64,000 nt of DNA from positions 241,331,994 to 241,395,993 of the forward strand of contig NC_066584.1 of NCBI RefSeq assembly GCF_024323335.1, in the 5' to 3' direction. A program made the translations under genes and the position numbers. Under the pieces are notes generated by a model, which saw nothing but the letters and a program-made list of their open reading frames with translations, did not search any database and was not told the origin of the DNA. Origin of the DNA: Lathyrus oleraceus (lineage: Eukaryota > Streptophyta > Magnoliopsida > Fabales > Fabaceae). Positions 43,433 through 55,159 of this stretch are shown piece by piece (the stretch's first letter is position 1; every line of letters starts with the position of its first letter).

Positions 43433-44750
43433 CCACGGTTAAATCAAGATCGGTGAAACCCAGCCCATGGCTGGCATTGACATTTGACACCACCGTCTCT
43501 AACTGATTAATTGTTATCTCCTGGGGAACATAGGCTCTCTTCAGGATCTTCAACAAAGCCTCTCTATGCCCTTCGGAGCTCAGCAATAAGGACAAGATTG
43601 AGATCTTGGATGGCGTCTGTTGCAAGTGGTCCACAAGCTTGTACTCTGACTTCTTGATGATCCTCAGGAATTCTTCAGCTTCATCATCAAGTTCTTTCTC
43701 CGACCCACCAGGCGCCGGTGTCACCATAGGAGTACCTTCATTTACCACTTGTTTCCCTCTTGCCCTGGCTAAAGCCTCGGCCTTTTCTTTCTTTTCTTTT
43801 TCTCCTTCCCCACTTCTCAAAGCATCAGGGGCAAACAACCTTCCACTGCGAGTGAAACCACTAGGTCCGGCATTATCCACCTTTGAAACGGTGGTTTCAC
43901 TTGCAGCCTGATCCTCCAACTTCTCCCCATTACAATAGACTTCTCCACCATAATGCCACGGCACGGCATCATCTTTGTCATAAGGAATTGGCTCAGGTAC
44001 CGTGATGGTAACTGGAGCCGCGTCTGCCAGCGTTGACAAATCAACCGGATCGAAATAGATGGTTATGGTGGAGATATCTTCCTTCCCCGAATCAATCTTT
44101 TCAAATCTGAGGCTTCCTTCATTCATCAGCCTCTGGACAACCTCTCTCAACAGTACACACCCATCAGGAACAACAGTGCACGCAGCACAACAGTCATCAC
44201 AGCCCGGAAAGACCCCATTCTTCAACAATTGTCTCTTGACCTCAGCCAAAGGAGTCTTCAACTGGCTCACATCCGTCGCCCCGATTCGGCCCTCATCCTG
44301 AGAAATTGCATTCACCCCCATTTGACCATGCACGGGCATGGGATTAGCATTCACATTTGAAGACGGTGCAAAATTAATTGCCTTGGAATCCACTAAGTCC
44401 TGGACCACATGCTTAAAAGCTTTACAATTTTCCACGTTATGTCCAGGGGCACCAGAGTGGAATTCACATTTGGCGTTCTCATCGAAACTGGCCGGCCTCT
44501 GGTCAGGTCTCAACGGAGCCAACGTTCTTAGCTGAACCAACCCCAAGTCCTTCAACTTCTTCAACAGGAATGAATAGGTCACATGTGGTCTATCAAATTG
44601 ACGATCATTCATTCGTCCTCTCACCTGATACCCAGCCCTCTGTGGTCTCTGTTGAAATGGCTGTCGTTGTTGTTGCGGTTGTTGATGTTGTTGTTGATTA
44701 TCAGCAGGAATGGTTACCGCAGCAGTGTGCTGGTAGGAACGATCCCTACT
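43392..44750 (-). pseudogene. gag: Element A gag C-terminal half and gag-protease linker (after the in-frame stop)
   Basis: In the same frame as the upstream gag part and separated from it only by a TAG. It starts SRDRSYQHT, has a Gln-rich run, then GRMNDRQFDRPHVTYS, the zinc-type motif CEFHSGAPGHNVENCKAFKHVVQDLVDS and a second Cys cluster (CDDCCAACTVV). The linker ends in SEYKLVDHLQQTPSKISILSLLLSSEGHREALLKIL, conserved upstream of Tat proteases. The frame is lost near 43430. Confidence 0.85.
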
Positions 44751-45860
44751 CTATCCTCTTTGGGTATACACAGCGCTGGTATCACCCTCCTTCTTCCTCT
44801 GACCATTCCCAAAGGGCTTCTTCGATCTAGATGACGAAGCGTTACCCTGTATCTTCCCCAACTTCAACCAACTTTCAATTCTTTCTCCAGCCACCACTAT
44901 ATCAGCAAAGTTGGTAACCGGGCATCCAACCATTCTTTCAGCAAAGGTCCCATGCAGGGTACCCATAAACAGATCTGACATTTCTCGGTCTACCAACGGA
45001 GGTTGGACTCGGGCAGCCAGCTCCCTCCACCTCTGTGCATATTCTTTAAACCCCTCATTAGACTTCTGAGACATACCCTGCAGTTGGGTACGGCTAGGAG
45101 CCATATCAGCGTTAAATTGGTACTGTTTAAAGAAGGCATCACCAAGATCTTGCCAGCTTTTGATATCCGAAGATTTCAACTTGGTGTACCATTCCAAAGA
45201 CCCTCCAGACAGACTGTCTTGGAAGAAGTACATCCACAACTTCTGGTCCATTGTATAAGCAGAAATCTTACGGACAAAAGCCTGAAGGTGAGTTTCCGGG
45301 CAAGAACTCCCATTGTATTTGTCAAACGCAGGCGCTTTAAACTTTTGTGGGATCACAATCCCCTCAACCAGCCCCATATTTGACATATTAACAAATCCCG
45401 GAGTAGCATGACTTTCCAAGGCTCTTATCTTCTCCGCCAGCACCTGAATCTCTTTATTTGGCGGTTGGACACCGTACTGCCCAAACTGTTCGTTAAGCAT
45501 GGAGAACTGATCAGCTTCCCTGTCCTCCTCAGCCCCAAAGAAAGGAGGAAACAGACTGTCCTTCAGATTATTACCCATCGGACCTGGTCTACCGCTTGTG
45601 GCAGCACCAAAACCACCCCCATTGTTGATCACCACGCCAGCAGTTGTCTTCTTTCCGAGATCTCCTCCATCCCTGGAACCACCAAGGCCATGGTTGGAGA
45701 CACCCTCCAAGTTGACACCACTATTAGCAGCTGAAGCCCGCTCGAGCTTCTCCACTTTATCAGCAAGTGCTTTTTGCCCCACGGCAAACCCTTGCATGAC
45801 ATTGATCAATTCGTTCATTTTCTCCTTTAGCTCAAGAAAATCTGCGTTGGGTAGATCCAT
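44751..45860 (-). CDS. gag: Element A gag N-terminal part (ends at an in-frame TAG)
   Basis: Likely ATG at 45860 (MDLPNADFLELKEKMNELIN). The open frame runs 54 codons further upstream through sequence that looks like intron/leader, with TTTTGCAG and TTGTTACAG acceptor-like sites near 45978 and 45948. N-terminal coiled coil (residues 8-45), Gly-rich linker, then the capsid-like gag domain: KFKAPAFDKYNGSSCPETHL, FFQDSLSGGSLEWYTKL, FFKQYQFNADMAPSRTQLQ, FKEYAQRWRELAARVQPPL. It stops at TAG (44751-44753), after which the same frame continues as gag. A nonsense mutation is the simplest reading. Confidence 0.87.
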   Translation of the reverse strand: MDLPNADFLELKEKMNELINVMQGFAVGQKALADKVEKLERASAANSGVNLEGVSNHGLGGSRDGGDLGKKTTAGVVINNGGGFGAATSGRPGPMGNNLKDSLFPPFFGAEEDREADQFSMLNEQFGQYGVQPPNKEIQVLAEKIRALESHATPGFVNMSNMGLVEGIVIPQKFKAPAFDKYNGSSCPETHLQAFVRKISAYTMDQKLWMYFFQDSLSGGSLEWYTKLKSSDIKSWQDLGDAFFKQYQFNADMAPSRTQLQGMSQKSNEGFKEYAQRWRELAARVQPPLVDREMSDLFMGTLHGTFAERMVGCPVTNFADIVVAGERIESWLKLGKIQGNASSSRSKKPFGNGQRKKEGDTSAVYTQRG

Positions 45861-46389
45861 CAGCCTGGGTGTGTTGCGTCTGGTAAAGTATCTGTGTGGA
45901 CGGGTTGTGTGCAAGGGAATGACTCTACACGCACGAGCAATGATTCCTGTAACAATCAAGCACGTTAGAAACTGACACCTGCAAAATAGAAGACAAGTTA
46001 TTATGATTATGCATGAATGCAATGTCTATCCATATGAGGAACACTCTATCTTGCGATCCTGGCTTCATCGAGACAGATAATAATCCGGCAGTAATATTCT
46101 GATATTCATCGATTGATTTTGACATACAATGCAGAGAATTATGATTTAGCAAAGATACCACCCAACCATGTGTGTGTTGTGTGAGTGAATACAGGAAAGC
46201 AAATAAAGCTTGAAGACCAATCACTAAATGAAAACAACCATTGCATATCAAAAGTGCACCATACGTGCAAGAGTCATACATCAAGTCTGATACAAGTCAA
46301 ATACAATCCTCCAGAAACAGAAAAAAATACAAACAAGTGAATTTCGTCAACAGGCCTGACAATAATCCAACACAAATGATAACAAAAGG
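45861..46389 (-). other. Spacer between element A ORF1 and gag
   Basis: About 530 bp without a gene. It contains two acceptor-like pyrimidine-AG sites close to the gag start on the minus strand, suggesting a subgenomic splice for gag-pro-pol; not proven. Confidence 0.45.
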
Positions 46390-48090
46390 CTACGCTGAAG
46401 AAGGCCCCACAGAAGGCTCCGCATTATCTACCATCTTGGTAAATTTCACAGCAAACCTGAGCTCTGTGTTCTCCTGCTGCAGTCTCCCTATCTCCTTCTG
46501 GTAAATCTTCATCTGTCGGAAATAATGATCCCTCTCAGCAAGGTAGTGATCTCTCTCAGCAATAATCTTCGCTTTCTCAGTTTCCCATTCTGTGGCAAGG
46601 ACTTTAGCTCTGACATCTCTCTGATTCTTCACAAGGATTTGTCTCCTCTTCTCATCTTCAATAACCCTCAAGGCCCTAGCTAGTTTCTCCTTGGTAAGGT
46701 CATGCTCCTTTGTAGACGACTCCAATGCTTGGTTGATCTTGCGGTAATAGGAAGTATCTATCTCAAAGCGCTTCACCTCCATGGCATGTCTCTTATCCTG
46801 GTCTTCTATTCTCCCTTTGATTTCCTGATTAGCCATCTGAATCCTAGCAACACTCATCTCCAACTCAGTCTTCTCTACTTGCAGTTGATCTCTGGCTTTC
46901 TTCATCTCAAGGAACTCTTCCATGCTGACAGAAGAACGTGGCCCCTCAATCAATGGACACCAAGGATCACCTCCAGGAAATGGTAGATGGGTGAGCTCAA
47001 TCCTCTTCCTAAGCCAATCATCAAATGGAGGAAGAGACCTGCTATTAACCTTACCAAAAGGAACCTTGCCCTTCCTCTGAATGTTACACCATGCCCCGGA
47101 CACCTGCCTCAACTGTAACAAATTACCCTCAGCTGGGAAGTAGAAAGACTCCTGAATCTCACACTCGAGAGGAGGAACCTCCATAGCAAACCCCATTTGT
47201 CTCCTAAGAAGCGTCGGGTTGTAATTAATGCATCCCTGAACTCCTATAAGAGGCACATTGGGAAAGCTCCCACAACTATAAATGAAGTTTCGTCCAGCCA
47301 TACCATTGTGAGTCCAAGCTATGTCCTTGGCCCGCAAACCCATCAACCTGGTCGCCCAATTAACCGTAGGATCAAGAGAAACAAAAGCACCTCTGGAAGG
47401 CAGATACCCCATAAACCATTTGTGTAACAGTTGAGCACAACATCTGATCAATCCCCCTCGCCTCTTCTCGTTCCGATTATGGACCGAGTAATAAACATCC
47501 CCAACCAAGGTAGGAATAGGATTCCTCTGCATAAACACCCGGATGGCATTAATGTCCACAAAGTTCTTCTGATTAGGGAACATGACGATCCCATAAATGC
47601 TCACAGCAATCAAAGCACAAACGACCCTCCAATTTCCCACAACAGCATGATCCTTTGCTTTAGTCTCTAAGAAATTCAGATGAAAACCGGGCAACTTCCC
47701 CTTCTCCTTCAAACCCCCCTTGGTCACCTCTGGGCTCAAATAAAGAGCACGAGAGATCTCAGCAACATTAGGCTCCCCCTTAGTGACGTAGAACGGAATC
47801 TGGTCCCTGATCGGGAGACCCAGGATGCTGGCGTAGTCCTCCATCAAAGGCCCCAACAAGTAATCCGGGAAAACGAAGCACCTCAAACCCGGGTCATAAA
47901 ACTGGAGAAAAGTGTGGATGGCACTCTTATCCGTATCAATAAGCCTGAAAACCACCTTCAGAATACCACCATAATACTCACGGAACAACCCCACATGGTC
48001 AGGTGTAATCAATGTTATCATATCCCTTAACACATCAATCTCTGGATTGAAGAAACTGTAGACGACGTCATCTTTCAAGCCGGGCCTCAT
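46390..48090 (-). CDS. Element A ORF1 protein (Ogre-specific, upstream of gag; function unknown)
   Basis: First ATG at 48090 (MRPGLKDDVVYSFFNPEIDVL), giving 566 residues. The frame extends eight codons upstream from a non-ATG. An additional ORF before gag is a hallmark of Ogre elements. The N-terminal 380 residues form a compact domain with WFMGYLPSRGAFVSLDPTVNW and WTHNGMAGRNFIYSCGSFPN, which I recognise only as typical of legume Ogre ORF1. Residues about 390-540 are strongly heptad-like (EEFLEMKKARDQLQVEKTEL ... RDHYFRQMKIYQKEIGRLQQ), a long coiled coil. The frame is undamaged, unlike gag. Its role (possibly RNA or capsid binding or nuclear targeting) is not established. Confidence 0.85.
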   Translation of the reverse strand: MRPGLKDDVVYSFFNPEIDVLRDMITLITPDHVGLFREYYGGILKVVFRLIDTDKSAIHTFLQFYDPGLRCFVFPDYLLGPLMEDYASILGLPIRDQIPFYVTKGEPNVAEISRALYLSPEVTKGGLKEKGKLPGFHLNFLETKAKDHAVVGNWRVVCALIAVSIYGIVMFPNQKNFVDINAIRVFMQRNPIPTLVGDVYYSVHNRNEKRRGGLIRCCAQLLHKWFMGYLPSRGAFVSLDPTVNWATRLMGLRAKDIAWTHNGMAGRNFIYSCGSFPNVPLIGVQGCINYNPTLLRRQMGFAMEVPPLECEIQESFYFPAEGNLLQLRQVSGAWCNIQRKGKVPFGKVNSRSLPPFDDWLRKRIELTHLPFPGGDPWCPLIEGPRSSVSMEEFLEMKKARDQLQVEKTELEMSVARIQMANQEIKGRIEDQDKRHAMEVKRFEIDTSYYRKINQALESSTKEHDLTKEKLARALRVIEDEKRRQILVKNQRDVRAKVLATEWETEKAKIIAERDHYLAERDHYFRQMKIYQKEIGRLQQENTELRFAVKFTKMVDNAEPSVGPSSA

Positions 48091-49114
48091 GTCTGGAACA
48101 AAGAAGTCTCTCAACCGGGATCTCGATCAAGAATGTCCCCTACATATGGATAAACATGAGTTAGATGCAGATAAATGCAAAATGTGAATAATGCTGATGC
48201 ATGAATGCAATGCACTGTGCCATCCTCCAAGTCATCTGAACAACCCTTATACTGGATTCCGGTTTCTGAATTGATCTCAACCATCTGAGGTACTGAGCAA
48301 CCATAAATCCAACTCAAGAATTCCGAAATAAACGGAACCGGAGAATACATCACCATCGTCACCAGAAAGTCCTCTGAACAGATAACCACCAGATCCTCTA
48401 AACCAACCCAGGGAATCCTGAAATAAACGGATCCCCACTGATAAATACCACGGACAGAACTCCGGCGTCTCAGAAATAAATCCATAAATCCGACTTATAA
48501 ATAGAACTCTGATCAATAACTGAGCCATTAGTCACCATCAGAACATGCATCTGTAAGAATCAACCCTCCCCTCACAGGTGAATTCTAATCAAGTCATCCT
48601 AAGGCGGATAATGGTCTCGACAATCGGGCAAAGATACTCAACGGGTTTGCCCTTTCGGGTGTGCCGTTGCAGCTCTCTTAAGATCGTCTAAACCAAAGAT
48701 CCGGGAAAGCACGGTCACCGAAGTCAACAGCCCTAAAGAGATAACCTAACCAAAGTGGAATACCCCACTAAGGAAGAGCTCACTCAGAAGAACCTCGTTC
48801 GGCTTGTGGTATGTCACGTCGCAACAACATGCTGATCCAACATGTGAGGAAACGTGAGACCACACTAATCCTAGGTGTATACTCGGGCCTGGATTTTAGT
48901 CCCACTCAGAACACCCACCCCAAATCAGAGAAACCACCTGTACAGAAGACAGCACAATGATAGTATGATGCATGCAAACATTTATGCAAATAATCACAGT
49001 ACAATAATCATAAATGCAATAAATAGAACAGCACAAGCAACCTAAACTATCCTAGAGAGCGCTAGGAGAGACTCGCTTAGGGAAGATGGACCAGCGAGAG
49101 GTCAACTTCTTGTG
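48091..49114 (-). other. Element A 5' untranslated leader between primer site and ORF1
   Basis: About 1 kb with no supported gene. It has the repeated phrase (C/A)CGGAATC(C/T)TGAAATAAACGG around 48315-48490 in three loose copies. Confidence 0.7.
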
Positions 49115-49132
49115 TCCCCAGCAGAGTCGCCA
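49115..49132 (-). promoter_or_regulatory. Primer-binding site of element A (Arg-tRNA type)
   Basis: Minus strand TGGCGACTCTGCTGGGGA, two bases inside the 5' LTR. It fixes the element's orientation and the LTR border. Confidence 0.88.
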
Positions 49133-49550
49133 GCTGTCGCATCCGTGAAAAACAACCGGCGGGTGAAACAAAACAAACAGAGCCGCCACCGTGCGTTATT
49201 TATCCCAAAAGAGGGAAAGGAAACGCTCCAAGTAAACCTGGGAAAGACATGGTCTCGCGACCAAAGAGAGATGGGATCGGGAGTCGGTTATGCGAAGGGA
49301 AGGTATTAGCACCCCTACGCATCCGTCGTACTCGACGGGATCCACGCTCAAAAGAATAGAAGAAAGGTTGCTAAACACTGCCCAAGAGAATGCACGCACA
49401 CTGGAAGGAAACACAGATGGAATAAGAGGGGAATGGGCTCGCTAGGATATCGCATCCTATGCCTATGTATCTCATCTGGAATGAGAATCAGAGCTACCGT
49501 AGTTCGGCTCACGCACGCCGAAACAAAACACAAACACAAGAAACTGACTG

Positions 49551-49710
49551 CCAATCGCTGGGCTTACATCAGACTCCACCCAAACAAGCAAACATGGAAA
49601 CCGAATGCCAATCGCTGGACTTACATCAGACTCCGAACCAACAAACACACACAGGAAACCAACTGCCAATCGCTGGACTTATGTCGGACTCCAAACACAC
49701 ACAAAAGGGG
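49551..49710. repeat. 57-58-bp tandem repeat in element A 5' LTR, three units
   Basis: CCAATCGCTGG(G/A)CTTA begins at 49551, 49608 and 49666. Each unit continues with a CATCAGACTCC-type phrase and an AC-rich stretch. Confidence 0.85.
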
Positions 49711-52483
49711 TTAACCGGACGCTGAGTCGTCAAAAACAACAAAAAAAGTTGAACAAACAAGCTAACAGGGAGTCTGGTACTCGAGCCTGCTAGCTGTCAA
49801 GCAAACACACACAAAAAGGAAAAGGGTGCCCGGAGAGATCTCGTACGATCTCCTGCCTACGTACCTCATCTGGTATGAGGATCAGGGCGACGTAGTTCCC
49901 CTTAACAGGGAAAAAACTTCTAACCTAACCAGAGACTGGGAAATGACAATCTAGAAGGGAGCCTGACTCGAGCCTAATAGTTATCATGCAATCCACAATG
50001 GTCCTAGGTTGAGGTTTCTATCTAACTTGCACAGGGAGCAAGCTATCCTAAACAGCACAGTCAAACAACACAAGCACAATAAACAATCACACACACACTA
50101 TATGCAATCAATTGGGCTCAAACAAGGTTAGGTTGTGAAACACAAGCCAACTGGAATCGAGTGTAGTTAGCTCTTAACCCTAACATTGAGAGTTAGGGTG
50201 AAGCAGATGAAATGGGAAGTGAGGGTAAGACCTCACAGCTCTTATCCCTGGCCTGGGAGAGCTTGACTCAGAATAGAAGATGTGGGAGTTCAGAATGTAG
50301 GAACTCTTCTCCACAGATGACTGACACAACATAGATCTTGGGCTATTATCCACAATGCATCAACACAAGGTGTGTGAGAAAAGTGAATGACACACTGAGT
50401 AGCAGGAGATGGATTACACATCTCTTTTATCTGCCAATTGCCTCTTAAGAGGTCTTTACCTGCTTGGCACAAAAGTAAACATTCACAAGCATTGCCTCTT
50501 AAGGAGGGCTTCAGACAGGTGCCTGCCCATATAACAGGACAGGTCTTCCAGACTACATGAAGTCAAAGGAATTATACCTCAATGGTTAAGCAACCAAGCA
50601 AAGCAAAGTTCACAATGAACTTAAAGCAACTTAAGTACCTGTGGAAACATCAGACAAATCAGTACAGTACTCAAACAAACAGACAACAGTTAATAAGCAA
50701 CAGACAATCCCAATGTACAAAAGGTGTAAGCCAAAAGGCAAACTCAAATGAGTTACCATCAACCTACAAAACACACAATGTTAGTAATCACAAGCAAATA
50801 TCAATGCTCAAATGATGGAGCATCAACAACTATGGAACTTGGATGTTCAACCTGAAATCAAAGCTCAAATGTGAGAGGCAAACCACTAGGTCAAAGCCTA
50901 GGGTCAAAGATAGAGAAAAAATCCAAAACAGAAGCTGAAAATTAACATGAATCAACTTCAAACACATCTTGAAACAATCCAAAAGGTTTCACATCAATAT
51001 CATATTCCAAAAGCATTTCATGATCAATTGAAGGTCAAGGCAATTTTAAAGCTCAAATGTGATCAACCAGAATGAAAAATCTCACTTAAATCAGAAATGA
51101 TTCAAATAATTCCAAGAAAATTCATGATCAATCAAGACATTCATAATATGCATCACACAAAAAATCAGGACATTTGGAGATCATTTGGCAAGGCAAACAC
51201 ATAGCACAAGTTGAACATTCAAAGGTGTGACACCAAGTTAGAAAAATCATAAAACAGAAATGACAATTGATAAAAATACCAAATCAATACCAAAATGTCA
51301 AGCATTGTGTCTAGTTTCATCATGCAAAATTTCAGATTCATTGGATCAAAGACCAGCATTTCACAAATGAATAAGCAAGGCAAGGTACAAAATGGATACA
51401 TGCTCACATACCCTAGCACAAAATGAAATCCAGCCAAGCACAATTTTGGAATTAATGATCAAAAAATAATAGACAGAAAAAGAAACACAATGCAAAAAAC
51501 CTGGTAATTTTTGGAACAATATTCAATTTGTTTGGATTTTTGGAAGATTGAAATGAAATGAAATGGATTATGTAACAATTAAAATGGAATTAATTGAAAT
51601 ATTTATTTAATTTGAATTAAGGAAATGGCGCTGAATGTGAAACACAGTCGTTTCACTTAATGCGCTGGCAGTCAAGCGCGGTCAACATACACTGACCAAT
51701 GAGAAGCGCGCATGGGCATTTCCATGATCCAATCACAACCAAGCCCTAAGAAACACAATAGGGAACGGATTTGCATGGCAGAAAACAGATCAAAGCGTTG
51801 CCTAAAGTTTAACATCATCTTCCTCACCGTGCACGCATGAACAGTAACAATTCCTCAAGAACACCAAGAACAAAAGTTCCAGAAATTGAAATTAAACACA
51901 TCATTGTGTAGATCCTTCAACATAGATCAAAGATTCATGCATAGCTAAGCTTAACTCAAAGTAACAAGATCAAATCGAAGCAATCATCATTTATGCACAA
52001 AACTCTAAATCGACCTAACTAACTCAATTTTGCATGAAAATTTGTGATTCAAAGCTCAGTTTAATCAGCACATTAAGATCTACAACAATGACATGATAAA
52101 TTTGAGAAATAAGAGATTCGATTCAATGACCTCTTGAAGAGAAGATATGGATTTGTGTTGATTCAAGCCTTGCAATGCTCCAATATTCCTCTCTGAAGCT
52201 TGTGAAGTTGATTGGATGAAAACTTGAAGTTCAATTGTGTACGAATCAACCAGAATCTGGATTCACCATTGTTGCTTCCAAGCTTCAAGCATGAATAAAC
52301 AGGCGCAGATTCTCTTGGTTCTTCCTTCAAACTTGCTCAAAGATGCTTCCAGATGATGAATTGATCACGATAAATGCAATTTGTTTGAAGAAATTGGAAG
52401 AAAATTTTGAGAGAAAAATTTGTGAATTTGAGATCTAGATCTGAAATTATGAGAGCTAAACTGAAAAACAGTTAGGGTTTTGG

Positions 52484-52494
52484 CTTATATATGC
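52484..52494 (-). promoter_or_regulatory. TATA-like motif of element A 5' LTR
   Basis: Minus-strand GCATATATAAGCC, about 1.25 kb from the outer LTR end. Position and context fit a U3 core promoter; no other evidence. Confidence 0.5.
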
Positions 52495-53734
52495 AATGCT
52501 AATCACTCTTCTAATCATGCTTAAGCCAATGTTAATGAGATTAGCAAAAATGAGGTGTAAGTGCAATTTTGCTTTTCACCTTATGCATGGAAATGCATGT
52601 ATGAACAGTACACGAGATTGGCTCATTTCCACTTAAAATTCCATTTTGGAGCCAATGGTAATGGTGAAATGTTCAAATGGTGCACAAAATTTGAATTTCA
52701 TATTTTCCCTCCAAAAATAAAATGAATTACCAAATGTTCATGTGATGATAATTTGAGCAATGCAATGCATGATTTGGAATTTAGAGGTTAAGAGAAGAAA
52801 AATGCAAAAAGAGCCATCCAATTTGGAGCTTTGGTTGAGAAGTTATGTCCATTTGAATCTTCAAGTACACTTTGCCATGTTTTAATCATATCTCCTTAAC
52901 CACACATGAGAAATTGATGATCTTGGACTTTTTGGAAATGGGAGAGAAAGATCTATAACTTTCATGTTCAACAAAATTCCATTTGAAGCTTTTTTGGTGA
53001 TGTAATTTGAAGTTGAAGTTAGGCTAAAACCTTTCCATTTTTGGCAAGTTTGAATTATAGGTCACTTTCTATTTTTGGAAAGTTTTGACCTGACTTTAAA
53101 TTCTTCAATATTGATGTTTGAAATGTCAAATGAGACTTGTTTGAACATGAATGAAGTATTTCTAGCCACTTCCCACCCCCAAATCCACAATTGACTTGGC
53201 AGTTGACTTTTGTTGACTTTTGTGGGCCTCAAATGAATTGGTCATGTACTGAGGAGTTCTGAGCCTTAACCACTTGATGAAATGGCTCCACCATGAAACC
53301 CTAGCTTATACAAGCTCCATAAAATCATATGATGATCTCCATCTCAAGAAAGACCTCATCTCCTTGAAAAACCCTTACTAGTAGAATGCAACTGATTAGG
53401 GTTGACCAGAGGTCAAAACCCTAATCCCAAGGAATCTGATCAGGAATAATGAACCATGATGATGATGGTGTATCATTTCAACCAAGATAATACCCAACCT
53501 TCTTGAGGAACCAAGAAAACCCTAATTGAAGCACAAACCCTCAGATGGTCGGTGATCAATTTATGAGACCCTCAAGCTTGAATCTTTTAACCCCTCTATC
53601 TTCTGATAAAGACCTAGGAGGATGACTTGCTTATTTCTCATGATATGCAAAGATGTAATGCCTAATGCCCTAAAAATGAGATGCAATATGCTAAGCTAGT
53701 CCCAAGAGAGGAGGGCAAATTTTGAGGTGTTACA

Positions 53735-53785
53735 CCATTGACTAAATCTATGGAGCAAGTTACCAGAACCTGCTCTAATGCCAAA
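53735..53785 (-). mobile_element. Copia-type element remnant: leader with initiator-Met-tRNA-like primer site
   Basis: Minus strand TGGCATTAGAGC (53772-53783) is two substitutions from TGGTATCAGAGC, the initiator-Met primer site of many Copia elements. It lies two bases inside a TGTAAG LTR start. Element A inserted about 50 bp into this leader. Confidence 0.6.
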
Positions 53786-55130
53786 TGTAAGTTAGGAATG
53801 AGTCTAAGAGGGGGGGGGGGGTGAATTAGGACTTTAGAAATTTATTCGGATTTTGTGGATAAAGGTTCTTTTCTTTTCTGGATTGGTATGATATTGAAAG
53901 TGGTAAAGAGCAGAAAGTAAAGAACACCAGGAATTATATTGGTTCCCCTCACAACTTAAGAGTACTCCAGTCCCCTTACAATGTGTAGGAGATTTTATTA
54001 TTGTTAGATCTCCTAAAGTAAGCCTCTAACTAAGTAATCAAGAACAATCCTCTTTAAAACTTAACTCACAAGAAAATAAAACAATCCTTCCTTTTCTTGA
54101 CACTTATATCCAACAATCCTGGATAATAAGCAATACACCTAAAACCAAACAATTCTTGGTACTTAGGATTTTACAAAGTAATTGAATGAATATGAATATT
54201 TGTATTGGATAAGACTTTAATTAATTGATTAGAATCTTCTTCTCTTTCAATATGAAAATTCAAAACAAAATAATCTCTAAGTGCTCAAGAGTACTTTTGA
54301 AGAAAATGATAAAAAAATTATTTTTCAAAAGTATCTTAATATGAAAAATAGATGAAACTGAGTGTATAGAGATTTTGCAAATTGATTTGAAAGAGGTGAA
54401 TTTTATAATGAAAATATAAGGATTATTTATAGTATGAATGCATCCCTTCAATCATAACATGGCAATTGTTAGAATGGAAATCAGAGATTTGATGATGAAA
54501 AGATGTAAGCTTTTGCCATGAAGAGTCATGATGAATTGGTGCAAAGAATGGTGAATAACTTTTCAGATTTTTCAAAACATTTCCAGCATCAACCGATTGA
54601 TCCACATAACCAATCGATTGACATAAGCAAAATATTGAAAAAATACACTAAGATCAATCGATTGACATACAACACCAATCGATTGGTCCAACTTTAAAAA
54701 CGAAAAATTCTAAAATAGAAAGTTTGATCAATCGATTGTAGTATGGCATCAATCGATTGACATAGTCAAAACATTGAAAAAATTTCTAAGTTAAAAAACT
54801 TTTGAACATGCAATTTTTTAAACATCATTTTAAAACAAATAATCATGATAGAAAAAGTTTAAAGTGATCATATTAAAGTATGATAAAAACTTTTGAGCAC
54901 TAGGAGTATATTGTAAAGAATTCCATATACCTTTACTAGATCCATGAAAACTTGAGCATTGTTGAAATGATCTTATTTTTCCATTCTTTTGTTATGGAGA
55001 TCTTGATATGTTGTCTTCATCAAAATCTTGTAGGAAGCTTGTCTTCACATCCCCTATCTAATTGCCTTAAACCCAGAACAATGAACTGCCACAATGTTCA
55101 TACCTTTAAGGTAGAAGTCAATTAGATACA
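53786..55130 (-). repeat. Copia-type LTR fragment (right border uncertain)
   Basis: Starts TGTAAGTTAGG right after the primer-site remnant. It contains a G12 tract (53810-53821) and an AATCGATTG palindrome cluster. I cannot place the end; similarity to anything else in the window stops before about 55150. Confidence 0.5.
54591..54760. repeat. CAATCGATTG palindrome cluster
   Basis: CAATCGATTG at 54611, 54655, 54676, 54729 and 54750, plus AACCGATTGA at 54591. Perfect 10-base palindromes embedded in 20-45-bp degenerate repeats. Confidence 0.88.
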
Positions 55131-55159
55131 TAAACACCCCAAAATTTTGTTTTTAAACA

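Larger units (their letters stand above)
1..53734 (-). mobile_element. Element A: Ogre/Tat Ty3-gypsy LTR retrotransposon (left LTR truncated by window edge)
   Basis: Bases 1-1971 repeat at 51764-53734 with equal length and about 26 substitutions by hand count. The LTRs begin TGTCGC and end TTACA. A primer site lies inside the right LTR and a polypurine tract inside the left LTR, so the element reads on the minus strand. Gene order on that strand is ORF1, gag, protease, RT-RNaseH-aRNaseH-integrase, which is the Ogre order. Removing the nested insertion at 5491-39186 leaves about 13.5 kb of internal DNA. With two 4.6-kb LTRs this makes about 22.7 kb, the size expected of legume Ogre. It is defective: in-frame stop in gag, frameshift before protease, and pol split by element B. 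Confidence 0.93.
49135..53734 (-). repeat. Element A 5' LTR, complete, 4600 bp
   Basis: TGTCGCATCC...GGTGTTACA. The last 1971 bp duplicates 1-1971. With the TATA motif at 52484-52494 and minus-strand transcription, U3 is about 1.25 kb and R plus U5 about 3.3 kb, a very long leader. It has no coding ORF. It includes 57-bp repeats (49551-49710) and two diverged blocks of the TACCTCATCTGG(A/T)ATGAG type (about 49465 and 49864). Confidence 0.92.

Noticed and set aside
53735..53739. CCATT as the right target duplication of element A
   Set aside because: Likely, but its left partner is outside the window, so it cannot be confirmed here.
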